Of a stretch of 64,000 nucleotides of DNA, positions 44,617 to 53,108 are shown in pieces; the first letter of the stretch is position 1; every line of letters begins with the position of its first letter. Source of the DNA: Methylomagnum ishizawai (GTDB taxonomy: Bacteria; Pseudomonadota; Gammaproteobacteria; Methylococcales; Methylococcaceae); assembly GCF_900155475.1 (NCBI RefSeq), contig NZ_FXAM01000001.1, forward strand, positions 3,296,881 through 3,360,880, read 5' to 3'. Under the pieces are notes generated by a model. That model did no database searches. It saw only the letters and a program-made list of their open reading frames with translations, and was not told where the DNA came from. The translations under genes were made by a program, and so were the position numbers.

Positions 44617-45575
44617 TCCCGTCCCCGTTCCTTCCGCCCGACGCCGGGCCGCGCCCCGGTGGCAACGGCGGGCGGGCGTGGCTTTTCCACCCCTACAGCG
44701 CACCTCCCCCCGAGCCTGCGGCGTTTATGCTCTATATGGGTGCGCCGCCATGTGCTTCCCGCCACAAGCCGCGCGCCATACGGCTTCCGTGGCGCGGGCC
44801 GCTGCCACGGACTGCTATAATCCGCCATCCATCGCCATGCCCGCCAAGCCCCAGAATCCCCCCCAACCCGCGCCCGCCGTGGCTTTCCCAGCTTTTTACC
44901 CGCCAGCGCGGTGCCATCGGCCCGCGCAACCCTCGGGCGAAAACTGAGGAAGCCCTATCGAAAAGGGTGACGTAAAAAACCGGCCCCTCGAAATCCATCC
45001 CAAGCCATTGATCCGCAAGGGCGAAACCGCATGTCCCGCGCCCGGTGACATCGGGTGGGATGGCCGGTGACGTTTTCCTAAGCCATTGATCCGATTGGAC
45101 TTAATTCCGTGGCTCCGAGAGGAAAAGTTACACTCCGAAAGTGTAACCACATGACCATCATCCCGCCCAAATATGACCCGCCCCCGGAATCGCCCCAGCC
45201 CTTGCCAGCCGTAGCTTCCAGGGGATTCTTAACCTTCGCCTTACTAACGTCACCCTTATTGACCCCCCTTCCTCAATTTTTCGGCCTTCGCGTGTGCGTA
45301 TCGTGCGCCCGTGTGCGTATACGCTCATTCCGCTATTTATAACGGTATTTGCAACACGCATACGAAGGGTTGGACAGGATCGAGGCGGTTCCGGCGAGCC
45401 GGGCGGGCGCGGTGGGAAGGGATGGGATTGGGAGGCCGGAAAGTGCGTTACCTTCTTCCGGAGGGAGGGGATTCCTGGCTTGGCGTCCCCAGGATCGGGC
45501 GGTTCGGGTCGATGCCGCCGACCAGGGCGATCCGCGCCGGGCGCTTCACGCCGTCCGGCTGGGGTGGCCCTTCCG
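44617..45575. other. Noncoding stretch with inverted and direct repeats
   Basis: About 960 bp without a credible gene. It contains a perfect inverted repeat GTTACACT-N5-AGTGTAAC at 45126-45146, the 14-mer AAGCCATTGATCCG twice (near 45001 and 45079), and GTGTGCGTAT twice (near 45292 and 45311). These could be regulator binding sites at the end of the late module. Short frames here look like random translation. Confidence 0.5.
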
Positions 45576-45815
45576 TCAGCGCCGGAGTAGCCGCAGCACG
45601 TAGATCAGCGCCACCGCCCCGCAGGTGGCGACGATGATGCGTCCCACCAAGCCGCTGGCGTGCAGGCCCAGCACGCGGAACAGGAAGCCCCCGACGAACG
45701 CGCCCAGCACGCCCACCGCGATATCGCCCGCCACGCCGTAGCCGCCGCCCCGCATTAGCCGACCGGCCAGCCAGCCCGCGACCAGCCCCACCAAAACCAG
45801 TGTGATCAAACCCAT
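45576..45815 (-). CDS. GlsB/YeaQ/YmgE-family membrane protein
   Basis: 79 residues, three hydrophobic Gly-rich helices with the family pattern MGLITLVLVGLVAGWLAGRLMRGGGYGVAGDIAVGVLGAFVGGFLF. Members are small inner-membrane proteins often linked to stress. A moron-like cargo gene beside the lipoprotein nuclease. Confidence 0.85.
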   Translation of the reverse strand: MGLITLVLVGLVAGWLAGRLMRGGGYGVAGDIAVGVLGAFVGGFLFRVLGLHASGLVGRIIVATCGAVALIYVLRLLRR

Positions 45816-45915
45816 GGCGTCCTCCCGTGGTGTCCGCTGTGGAAAACCCGCTTGTACACCCGAAACCCTTCCGTTTGCCACCCGATTACGCCGCGCCCAT
45901 CGCACGGGCCACGGC

Positions 45916-46734
45916 CTATCCCTTGTCGCATCCCACCGGTACGACCCATGACCCTTTCGGCTTCGTGGTCCTGGCGTCGCCGGTGACGGGCAGTTTCTCC
46001 CCCGTACGCTTTTCGATATCCGCCACGGTCACGAGGTAGCCGTCGAGCTTGGCCTTCGTCGCGTCTTTCGTGTTCGGCACGATCCAGGCGATGGCGTTGC
46101 CGTTGCCGCGCACCACCACCTTCCAGAAGGCGTCCGGCGTCCGCACGCCATGGCTTTTGACGAACAGGTCGTTCGCGGCGTTGTTCCCCCAGATCACCCC
46201 GCCCAGGACCAGCAATTCGTCGATATCCCGGTAGCATTCGACGATTTCCTCGGTCAGCAGCCACGCGCCACGGTTCATGTTGGAGGCTTGCGGGAGGATG
46301 TTGGTCATGTAGTTGGATTGCTTGATCGAGACCGGGGAGGCGTCCAGGTGGTTCGCGGGGACTTGGTGGCCCCGGTCGTAGCCCTGGCCGTAAGCGGCGG
46401 CGCTGGTTTGTTGGCATTCCTTCGGCACGCTGGGATCGAGCTTGAAGTCTTCGGCGCGGGGTTCGTGCCCGGTATCGCGCTGGGCGTTGTAGCGGAACTT
46501 CACCGCCGCCCGTTCCTTGCAGTCCAGCCAGACGGTGAATCCCTCATAGTTGAGCCGCAGCAGGCCGCCCTCGCGCACGGTCTCGGTCGGTGGCAGTCCG
46601 GCCTTGCCGGGCGTGGCCTGGGCGGGCGGTTGCGGGGTGGCCGGGGTGGGAATAGGACGCTGGGTGTGGTGTCCCCCGCCACAGGCGGAGAGGACGGCGG
46701 CAAGGAGCAGGGGCAGGCAGCGGATTGGGCGCAT
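45916..46734 (-). CDS. DNA/RNA non-specific endonuclease (NUC1 type), lipoprotein
   Basis: 272 residues. The N-terminus has a lipoprotein signal (CLPLLLAAVLSAC with lipobox Cys near 18), then a Pro-rich linker. The nuclease core has YDRGHQVPANH with the DRGH catalytic His and TNILPQASNMNRGAW with the metal-binding Asn, then a Cys-containing C-terminus. It would degrade nucleic acids outside the cytoplasm, attached to an envelope membrane. A role against competing DNA or in nutrient scavenging is inference. It is a moron between the late genes and the TPR locus. Confidence 0.9.
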   Translation of the reverse strand: MRPIRCLPLLLAAVLSACGGGHHTQRPIPTPATPQPPAQATPGKAGLPPTETVREGGLLRLNYEGFTVWLDCKERAAVKFRYNAQRDTGHEPRAEDFKLDPSVPKECQQTSAAAYGQGYDRGHQVPANHLDASPVSIKQSNYMTNILPQASNMNRGAWLLTEEIVECYRDIDELLVLGGVIWGNNAANDLFVKSHGVRTPDAFWKVVVRGNGNAIAWIVPNTKDATKAKLDGYLVTVADIEKRTGEKLPVTGDARTTKPKGSWVVPVGCDKG

Positions 46735-46908
46735 GGTGTGGACTCAAGGGCAAAAGCCGGGGAGTCTAGCCGAAAATGGAGATCGTGTAGTTCCGATACG
46801 CGCCGCGTTATTTAGCGGCAACCCTCGTACCTGTGGACACCATCGAAAGCAACCGGTGGCGAGGCAGCGGCGCTTGAATAAGCCTGCAAGGGAGAGAGCA
46901 TGAAATCC

Positions 46909-46934
46909 GTGCGATTATGCTGCACTAATCGCAC
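46909..46934. repeat. REP-like palindrome
   Basis: GTGCGATTA and TAATCGCAC arms around TGCTGCAC (imperfect centre). It overlaps the 3' end of the truncated gene at 46915-47037 and supplies its stop codon. Confidence 0.7.
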
Positions 46935-47037
46935 CTACGGGCTGGTAGATCGCGAACAGGATGGCGTCGAAGAGTGGCGCGTAATCGGGGTCGAAGGGGC
47001 AGTTGATGAAGACGTTCAGGTCATATTCGGAGGGCAT
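46915..47037 (-). pseudogene. 5' fragment of a gene truncated by a REP-like element
   Basis: Reads MPSEYDLNVFINCPFD, then PDYAPLFDAILFAI, then enters the palindrome and stops. The start is typical of a family of uncharacterised proteins beginning NVFINCPFD.. that are normally several hundred residues long. Only 40 codons remain. Confidence 0.6.
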
Positions 47038-47043
47038 GGGGAT

Positions 47044-47337
47044 TCAGAGGTTCCCTAATACCTTGGCGATGGCGATATTGACGTCGCGGTTGCTGCGCTT
47101 GTGTTTGACCGGGGCTGGTTTGATGGGGGTTTTGTCGCGCTCGCCCACGCCCAGCACTTGCTGGATTTGGCCGTTCGCGCCCCGGACGATCACGGGGGTG
47201 CCCTGTCCGGCGATCTTCCGCGCCGCTTGCAAGGCTTCGGTTTTGTTGCGGTAGGTGGTGGCGTCGGCGTCGGCGCTGGCGCTCTGGGTGGTCCAGCCGT
47301 GATTGCTATTCCTGGATAGGACGACGGGTTTTTTCAT
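47044..47337 (-). CDS. DUF2188-like small protein
   Basis: 97 residues. The pattern WTTQSASADADATTYRNKTEALQAARKIAGQGTPVIVRGANGQIQQ matches DUF2188, where a tandem beta-beta-alpha unit is followed by IRKANGxI. Function unknown. Adjacent to the truncated gene and REP elements. Confidence 0.7.
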   Translation of the reverse strand: MKKPVVLSRNSNHGWTTQSASADADATTYRNKTEALQAARKIAGQGTPVIVRGANGQIQQVLGVGERDKTPIKPAPVKHKRSNRDVNIAIAKVLGNL

Positions 47338-47394
47338 GGTGTATTCCCCGATGCGGGACCAGGGGCTTGACCTCTATGTTATCAGCCAGCGCAA

Positions 47395-47420
47395 CTCCGA
47401 TGAGCGAAGCGTAATCGGAG
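47395..47420. repeat. REP-like palindrome
   Basis: CTCCGAT..ATCGGAG arms around a GAGCGAAGCGTA core; second copy of the 19131 family. Confidence 0.7.
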
Positions 47421-47429
47421 GCATGATCC

Positions 47430-47457
47430 GGTGCGATTACGCTGTGTTAACCGCACC
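47430..47457. repeat. REP-like palindrome, GGTGCG type
   Basis: GGTGCG and CGCACC arms around an ATTACGCTGTGTTAAC core; same subfamily as 46909-46934. It sits 10 bp from the preceding palindrome in opposite convergent context after the TPR gene. Confidence 0.65.
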
Positions 47458-47470
47458 GACTGACTACGAA

Positions 47471-50400
47471 TTAGGCAGCAGCATAACGACCTAGATAGTC
47501 TTCTTCTAAGCCGTCCAGCATATCTAGGCGGGCATTGACGATAAGCTGGTCCCATGATGGCAAATGGTCGGCATCAATGGCTAACCGTGCGCCAAAGAGG
47601 TGTGCATGTACTTCCCTTGCCCACCAGCCCATAAAATTATTCTCCGAAGGTGCCTCAAAAGATTTACGCGCCGATTCCACATCTCCTGCAACAACGGATG
47701 CGCCATTAATGGGGTGTAAATACGGTTGTAAACAATGTCCTAAAGCACCCAAGATGTCGGCAGTGGCATCATCTTTCACCTCATCGGTTAAGCGGGCGCG
47801 TCCCTCTCCCAATAACGCTAGGGGGTGTAAACGCGCGTCTAGCCGCGCCAAGCGCTTCCAATCAGGCACAGACGCCAAACCGCCGACAACCCGTTCGGCA
47901 CGAGCCAAGGCGTAGCGAACCCGGCTACTGCCAGGAAAACGCTTGGCAGCTTGGCGGAGTAATTCCAAAGCCATGCCTATATCACCCGCGCCGATTTCCA
48001 GTAACCCTGCCTCGCTGACCGCCAGTGCATCCGTTTCAAATACCAAAAGGCGCTTCAATAACTTTTCCGCCCGCTCCCGTACATAGCCAGGCAAGATATA
48101 ACTGGCATTTTGACCAGTGACGCGACGCCAACACCGGATGAGATAAGCATCGGCGGTGAGAATTTGGATTTCATTCTCACACAGTGAGGGTGTAACGAGT
48201 GAAGGTGGCGCTAAAGCATTGGTTGCCTCGCTTCCTATGGGGTCGGAAACAGGAAGTGAGAACGCCTCCGCTTCAATAATAGCTGGAATGGCTTGCTCCT
48301 CGGCTTCGGATTCGGATTGATCTGGCAGTTCCTCCCGCGATGCCAAAGCATCCTCGTAGTCAGGGACAATCTGTAAAACCTGCTCCTCAACTCCAGGTCG
48401 GCTTGGCAACTTTTCCTGCAATGCTAGAGCAATTTCATGGTCGGGGGCGATCAACAAAACATGCTCTACCAAATCCAGTGCTTCGTCGAACTTACGTTGT
48501 TGATATAATATTTTCGCTAAAGCGCACATAGCATCGATATTTTCAGGAGATTCCAGCAAAGCTTGGCGGCATTGCTGGGTTTTTTGTTCCAATCGAGAGA
48601 TAAGCTTTTCTAGCTGCTTTAAGTTATCGCGGGTGATCTTATTATCTGGAACAAGAATCAAGGCCCGAGAATAATATTCCTTGGCTTCTTTATGTTTATG
48701 GCAGATTTCTAATATTACGGCTAGACCAACATTCGCTATCTCGTTGTCCGGGAAGCGGTCCAGGGTCCGCCGGTACTGCGCCTCGGCCTCCTCCAGCCTG
48801 CGCTGGGCCTTGAGCACTTCGGCCAAGCCGGTGCTGGCGACCTCGCTGTCCGGGAAGCGGTCCAGGGTCCGCCGGTACTGCGCCTCGGCCTCCTCCAGCC
48901 TGCGCTGGGCCTTGAGCACTTCGGCCAAGCCGTTGCTGGCGAACTCGCTGTCCGGGAAGCGGTCCAGGGTCCGCCGGTACTGCGCCTCGGCCTCCTCCAG
49001 CCTGCGCTGGGCCTTGAGCACTTCGGCCAAGCCGGTGCTGGCGACCTCGCTGTCCGGGAAGCGGTCCAGGGTCCGCCGGTACTGCGCCTCGGCCTCCTCC
49101 AGCCTGCGCTGGGCCTTGAGCACTTCGGCCAAGCCGTTGCTGGCGAACTCGCTGTCCGGGAAGCGCCGGTACTGCGCCTCGGCCTCCTCCAGCCTGCGCT
49201 GGGCCTTGAGCACTTCGGCCAAGCCGTTGCTGGCGACCTCGCTGTCCGGGAAGCGGTCCAGGGTCCGCCGGTACTGCGCCTCGGCCTCCTCCAGCCTGCG
49301 CTGGGCCTTGAGCACTTCGGCCAAGCCGTTGCTGGCGAACTCGCTGTCCGGGAAGCGGTCCAGGGTCCGCCGGTACTGCGCCTCGGCCTCCTCCAGCCTG
49401 CGCTGGGCCTTGAGCACTTCGGCCAAGCCGTTGCTGGCGAACTCGCTGTCCGGGAAGCGGTCCAGGGTCCGCCGGTACTGCGCCTCGGCCTCCTCCAGCC
49501 TGCGCTGGGCCTTGAGCACTTCGGCCAAGCCGTTGCTGGCGACCTCGCTGTCCGGGAAGCGGTCCAGGGTCCGCCGGTACTGCGCCTCGGCCTCCTCCAG
49601 CCTGCGCTGGGCCTTGAGCACTTCGGCCAAGCCGTTGCTGGCGAACTCGCTGTCCGGGAAGCGGTCCAGGGTCCGCCGGTACTGCGCCTCGGCCTCCTCC
49701 AGCCTGCGCTGGGCCTTGAGCACTTCGGCCAAGCCGTTGCTGGCGAACTCGCTGTCCGGGAAGCGGTCCAGGGTCCGCCGGTACTGCGCCTCGGCCTCCT
49801 CCAGCCTGCGCTGGGCCTTGAGCACTTCGGCCAAGCCGTTGCTGGCGACCTCGCTGTCCGGGAAGCGGTCCAGGGTCCGCCGGTACTGCGCCTCGGCCTC
49901 CTCCAGCCTGCGCTGGGCCTTGAGCACTTCGGCCAAGCCGGTGCTGGCGACCTCGCTGTCCGGGAAGCGGTCCAGGGTCCGCCGGTACTGCGCCTCGGCC
50001 TCCTCCAGCCTGCGCTGGGCCTTGAGCACTTCGGCCAAGCCGTTGCTGGCGAACTCGCTGTCCGGGAAGCGGTCCAGGGTCCGCCGGTACTGCGCCTCGG
50101 CCTCCTCCAGCCTGCGCTGGGCCTTGAGCACTTCGGCCAAGCCGTTGCTGGCGAACTCGCTGTCCGGGAAGCGGTCCAGGGTCCGCCGGTACTGCGCCTC
50201 GGCCTCCTCCAGCCTGCGCTGGGCCTTGAGCACTTCGGCCAAGCCGGTGCTGGCGACCTCGCTGTCCGGGAAGCGTTTTACTGCCTCCATAGCCACTTTC
50301 AAGACATCCGGGCGGTCCAATTTACGCAGACAAGTGACAACATTGTTCCAAACATACTCATTCCATGGCGCTAATTCCCGGGCGGGTTCGAGCCAAGCCA

Positions 50401-51454
50401 ATGCTTGCAAAAACCAGCCCTGGCGACGGGCATTGGATGAAAATCTCACTGCACTGAGCGTATATGGGCCAGTATCGCCACTCACTTCGGCATAGCGTCG
50501 TTCCTCATCCAGCAATTTTTCAGCTTCGCTGATTGCGCTGGCATCGCCATTTTTGATGCGGTTCACCAAGTCTGTAGCACGCCGAGGCCATGCAGGATCG
50601 GCACGGTGCGAAACCGTGCGTGCCTTGACCTGGCCCAGGTTGGAATGCAGGCTTCGAATCCACTGCGCCCAGGCTTGGCAGCGCGGCTCGGCTTGCGCCG
50701 TGCGCCAGAAGTCCTCCCAGCGTTGGGGAAAAGGTGCTGCTAGTTCAGCCACTTGGGCGATGTTTAACCATTCCTCCCGTGCCGTCTCGGCTTTCAACCA
50801 ACCCTCTTGATGGCGCTGCCACAATGCCGCGCCCAGGCAAGCCAAGCCTTCCGCCGCCTCATAGGGAAAGCCGCCGGATTGTTGTGGATTTTTTGCTGGC
50901 AGAAACAAAAGCCCGTCAATGCCGCAAGCACCACGCCTCCAAGGTTGATCGGGTGGCAGACGGCATAGCTGCCACCACTGCGGCAGTAGGCTGCGGTCGG
51001 TTTGATGCCGTGCTAGCGCTTGCCAAGCCCGGCCTTGTGGATCGCGGGCACGACCCTCGCTCAAGCTTTCTAAGAAACGTGGCTGTTCTAGGAAATGATG
51101 GCGTAGGGCAGCGGCGGCTTGGGCCAAGCGAGAGTCGAGGGCGATAACATCGCAGGCGCGTATCCAAGCTTCGGCGGTTAGAGCGGCATGGCCCGCGCTG
51201 CCTTCCGGCAGGCTGTCGCCCCAATGGGTGGTTATCCAACCCGCCATGGCGGTGTCTAAGGCGGCACTGAAGTCAGCGTTCAATAGATGTAGCCAGTCCA
51301 GCAACACTTCGCTTGGCTCGGCAGCACCTAAATGGCCTAGGGCGGCGCGGCCCATCAATAAATCGTGCAGGGCAGCATCTGGTTCTTGAGAGAACTGTTG
51401 CAGCCAGAGCGGCACACGCCGACCAGCGAAGCTGGCGGCGGGATTGAAATTCAT
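47471..51454 (-). CDS. Giant TPR-repeat protein of an unrecognised two-gene locus
   Basis: 1327 residues, no signal peptide. Residues 1-390 are helical and Trp-rich, not recognised (DLVNRIKNGDASAISEAEKLLDEERRY near the end). About 390-930 hold 16 TPR units of 34 residues, consensus FPDSE(V/F)AS(T/N)GLAEVLKAQR then RLEEAEAQYRRTLDR, almost identical to each other except the last (FPDNEIANVG) and one with 4 residues deleted. Two or more diverged TPRs follow, then an acidic linker and a C-terminal helical domain (SENNFMGWWAREVHAHLFGARL). It overlaps the upstream partner gene by ATGA. GC content outside the repeats is lower than in the phage genes. Function unknown; scaffold or sensor by architecture. 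Confidence 0.8.
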   Translation of the reverse strand: MNFNPAASFAGRRVPLWLQQFSQEPDAALHDLLMGRAALGHLGAAEPSEVLLDWLHLLNADFSAALDTAMAGWITTHWGDSLPEGSAGHAALTAEAWIRACDVIALDSRLAQAAAALRHHFLEQPRFLESLSEGRARDPQGRAWQALARHQTDRSLLPQWWQLCRLPPDQPWRRGACGIDGLLFLPAKNPQQSGGFPYEAAEGLACLGAALWQRHQEGWLKAETAREEWLNIAQVAELAAPFPQRWEDFWRTAQAEPRCQAWAQWIRSLHSNLGQVKARTVSHRADPAWPRRATDLVNRIKNGDASAISEAEKLLDEERRYAEVSGDTGPYTLSAVRFSSNARRQGWFLQALAWLEPARELAPWNEYVWNNVVTCLRKLDRPDVLKVAMEAVKRFPDSEVASTGLAEVLKAQRRLEEAEAQYRRTLDRFPDSEFASNGLAEVLKAQRRLEEAEAQYRRTLDRFPDSEFASNGLAEVLKAQRRLEEAEAQYRRTLDRFPDSEVASTGLAEVLKAQRRLEEAEAQYRRTLDRFPDSEVASNGLAEVLKAQRRLEEAEAQYRRTLDRFPDSEFASNGLAEVLKAQRRLEEAEAQYRRTLDRFPDSEFASNGLAEVLKAQRRLEEAEAQYRRTLDRFPDSEVASNGLAEVLKAQRRLEEAEAQYRRTLDRFPDSEFASNGLAEVLKAQRRLEEAEAQYRRTLDRFPDSEFASNGLAEVLKAQRRLEEAEAQYRRTLDRFPDSEVASNGLAEVLKAQRRLEEAEAQYRRFPDSEFASNGLAEVLKAQRRLEEAEAQYRRTLDRFPDSEVASTGLAEVLKAQRRLEEAEAQYRRTLDRFPDSEFASNGLAEVLKAQRRLEEAEAQYRRTLDRFPDSEVASTGLAEVLKAQRRLEEAEAQYRRTLDRFPDNEIANVGLAVILEICHKHKEAKEYYSRALILVPDNKITRDNLKQLEKLISRLEQKTQQCRQALLESPENIDAMCALAKILYQQRKFDEALDLVEHVLLIAPDHEIALALQEKLPSRPGVEEQVLQIVPDYEDALASREELPDQSESEAEEQAIPAIIEAEAFSLPVSDPIGSEATNALAPPSLVTPSLCENEIQILTADAYLIRCWRRVTGQNASYILPGYVRERAEKLLKRLLVFETDALAVSEAGLLEIGAGDIGMALELLRQAAKRFPGSSRVRYALARAERVVGGLASVPDWKRLARLDARLHPLALLGEGRARLTDEVKDDATADILGALGHCLQPYLHPINGASVVAGDVESARKSFEAPSENNFMGWWAREVHAHLFGARLAIDADHLPSWDQLIVNARLDMLDGLEEDYLGRYAAA
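48747..50275 (-). repeat. 102-bp tandem coding repeat array (TPR units)
   Basis: About 15 units of 102 bp with very few differences, mainly GTT/TTC and ACC/AAC-type changes giving V/F and T/N variants. Variants appear in an FFV order over several triplets, suggesting amplification of a three-unit block. One unit near 49165 lacks 12 bp in frame. The homogeneity indicates recent expansion or gene conversion. Confidence 0.95.
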
Positions 51455-52476
51455 GCTAGCAAATCTCCATCGGTAGTTTCGGCGTAATCAGGGCATTTGC
51501 ATTTGCTGCGGATACCCGCCAAGTGTATAGCGCGGGCACTGGGTAGGTCTTCTAAACGGACTGGTTTTCGCACTTGACCTATACGCCATAGGTGCTTTGC
51601 GTGATAGTCCATAGCAGGATGCATTACCTCTCGCCGTAGCAGCGCATCATCGCCTTCCAAGTGTACGACGTGTCCCGTTTCGCGGCTCGCCGGGGCTGGG
51701 CAAAAGGCAGTAGAAAAAGCCCCGTCCAACACAGTAGGCGGCATCAAGGGTGCACAATTATGCCACTGTCGGATAGGCGGCAACTCCTCAATGGCGTAGC
51801 GGAAGATCAATACGTCGATAGGTCCACCACGTTCGCCAGGATCAAGGTGAGCCAGTCCCAATCGATCACGCATTTGATCAGCCCAGTCAGATTGATCCAG
51901 GGTTGAATCTGCGCTAAATAAATCGGACATATCTTCCCAATAAGTGGCATACACTGGACGCAATGCCAAGCTTTTTTGCCAAAGACCTAGTGTCCGATCA
52001 AAGCGTTGATAAGAGGGTGAGCTTTGAGGTTGACCCAAAGCGGCCCGAGCCTCGTCCAGTAATTGCGAAATAGGTAGTTTAAGTATGGTGCGAAGAAAAC
52101 CCATTTCCACCAAACGCAATAGGTGCAGCTTGGGGTTGCTGCGTAAGTAGGGGGATCGTGCAGGTATGCGGAAAGTTTCCGGGCACAAATCCTCCTCGTT
52201 CAAATCCAAAACCTTGGGACGTTCTTCATCCGGTGGAAGTGGATATACTTTCCTCGCCAAATATGCATCATGATGAGCTTGCCATTCTTTAAAGGAGGCT
52301 GTAGCAAGCGCATCGTAACTTTCTACCCGCTTTTGTGGTACGCCTTCGTCCAGTAGGAAATTCCGTCCTATCAAACCGCCATTGAACAGCATCGAATCCT
52401 GTTCATGCTGCTTAGCACAGGTCCATAAATAGGAATTGAAAGCATCAGCCCGCTTTGCGAAAGCTCCATTCGACAT
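51451..52476 (-). CDS. Partner gene of the TPR protein, unknown function
   Basis: 341 residues, helical, with no recognised domain. Notable stretches: GGLIGRNFLLDEGVPQKRV, PYLRSNPKLHLLRLVEMGFLRTI, GPIDVLIFRYAIEELPPIRQWH and a C-terminal Cys pair CKCPDYAETTDGD. First gene of a two-gene operon with the TPR protein (ATGA overlap). A TTGACA-containing promoter candidate precedes it. The locus sits between morons and the repressor, a common site for prophage-borne anti-phage genes, but nothing in the sequence proves such a role. Confidence 0.7.
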   Translation of the reverse strand: MSNGAFAKRADAFNSYLWTCAKQHEQDSMLFNGGLIGRNFLLDEGVPQKRVESYDALATASFKEWQAHHDAYLARKVYPLPPDEERPKVLDLNEEDLCPETFRIPARSPYLRSNPKLHLLRLVEMGFLRTILKLPISQLLDEARAALGQPQSSPSYQRFDRTLGLWQKSLALRPVYATYWEDMSDLFSADSTLDQSDWADQMRDRLGLAHLDPGERGGPIDVLIFRYAIEELPPIRQWHNCAPLMPPTVLDGAFSTAFCPAPASRETGHVVHLEGDDALLRREVMHPAMDYHAKHLWRIGQVRKPVRLEDLPSARAIHLAGIRSKCKCPDYAETTDGDLLA

Positions 52477-52531
52477 TGTCTACCCTGTTTGGTCGTTTTT
52501 ATAAAGAAGCATTTGCACGTATTCACGCGGC

Positions 52532-52560
52532 CTTGTACTCTCGAACCGATGCCCTGTCAA
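52532..52560 (-). promoter_or_regulatory. Promoter candidate for the TPR two-gene operon
   Basis: TTGACA (52555-52560) with a 17-bp spacer to TACAAG (52532-52537) on the minus strand, about 55 bp before the start codon. The -35 is perfect, the -10 weak. Confidence 0.5.
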
Positions 52561-52618
52561 TCGTGAATATTTACCTTCCAGTTTTGTGATGGATTTGGCA
52601 TTTTTCCGCGATTGTCCC

Positions 52619-53026
52619 TCATCCCGTCCTCCCCCGCAGTTCAGCCAGTTCCTTCTCTACCCGCTTCATTCGTTCGCTTTCTTCAATGCTGTCCTGAACA
52701 GCGGATAACTTGCGTGGGTCGTCCAACCTATCCACCAGCGCCTTGACCTGCGCCTTCTGCTGGGCCAAAGGGTCTTCGGACACGGGTTCAGAAATGGGTG
52801 GCTCTCGTTCCATCACTCCCTCTCCGGTTAGAAGCCAGCCGGGATTTACGTCTGTATGCTTTGCCATTGACGTAAGAATCTTGGCTGAAGCATCACAACG
52901 CCCCGCTTCAACGTCGCCGAGATAGCTTCGGCTGACACCAATTAAATCCGCAAGCTTTTGTTGTGAAAGCTTTTTTGTTTTCCGCCACTCAGCTATGCGC
53001 TGGCCTGACGTAATTTCCGTTGACAT
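52619..53026 (-). CDS. XRE-family phage repressor
   Basis: 135 residues. HTH at about 8-62 (GQRIAEWRKTKKLSQQKLADLIGVSRSYLGDVEAGRC). The C-terminal half is a charged coiled coil (AQVKALVDRLDDP, ESERMKRVEKELAEL), probably for dimerisation; no LexA-type protease domain, so induction by RecA cleavage is unlikely and antirepressors become more relevant. Divergent from the CII-like gene pair. Direct repeats over its start codon are likely autoregulatory operators. Confidence 0.85.
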   Translation of the reverse strand: MSTEITSGQRIAEWRKTKKLSQQKLADLIGVSRSYLGDVEAGRCDASAKILTSMAKHTDVNPGWLLTGEGVMEREPPISEPVSEDPLAQQKAQVKALVDRLDDPRKLSAVQDSIEESERMKRVEKELAELRGRTG

Positions 53027-53041
53027 TGACGTTATTTCCGT
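53007..53041. promoter_or_regulatory. Direct-repeat operator candidate of the XRE repressor
   Basis: GACGTAATTTCCGT (53007-53020) and GACGTTATTTCCGT (53028-53041) are 21 bp apart, two helical turns, overlapping the repressor start. 13 of 14 positions agree. Confidence 0.65.
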
Positions 53042-53060
53042 CCAACATTCTCACCCATAT

Positions 53061-53090
53061 GAACACTGAGCCTACCCAACCCATGCAGCC
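53061..53090. repeat. 30-bp direct repeat, left copy
   Basis: Identical over 30 bp to 53701-53730. It includes an ATGCAGCC start region that belongs functionally to the gene at 53723. The segment between the copies carries two small overlapping genes and looks inserted. Confidence 0.85.
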
Positions 53091-53108
53091 CCGCACGAGG
53101 AAACCGCC

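Noticed and set aside
44391-44975. 194-residue plus-strand frame over the Ogr gene and gap
   Set aside because: Different frame from the zinc-finger gene, Pro/Arg-rich, no start signal.
48747-50275. Regular repeats resembling a CRISPR array
   Set aside because: Units are 102 bp, contiguous without unique spacers, and lie in one coding frame; no cas genes are present.
48681-50495. 604-residue plus-strand frame of highly repetitive Ser/Arg/Cys sequence
   Set aside because: It is the antisense shadow of the TPR array; the minus strand gives canonical TPR units and a coupled operon.
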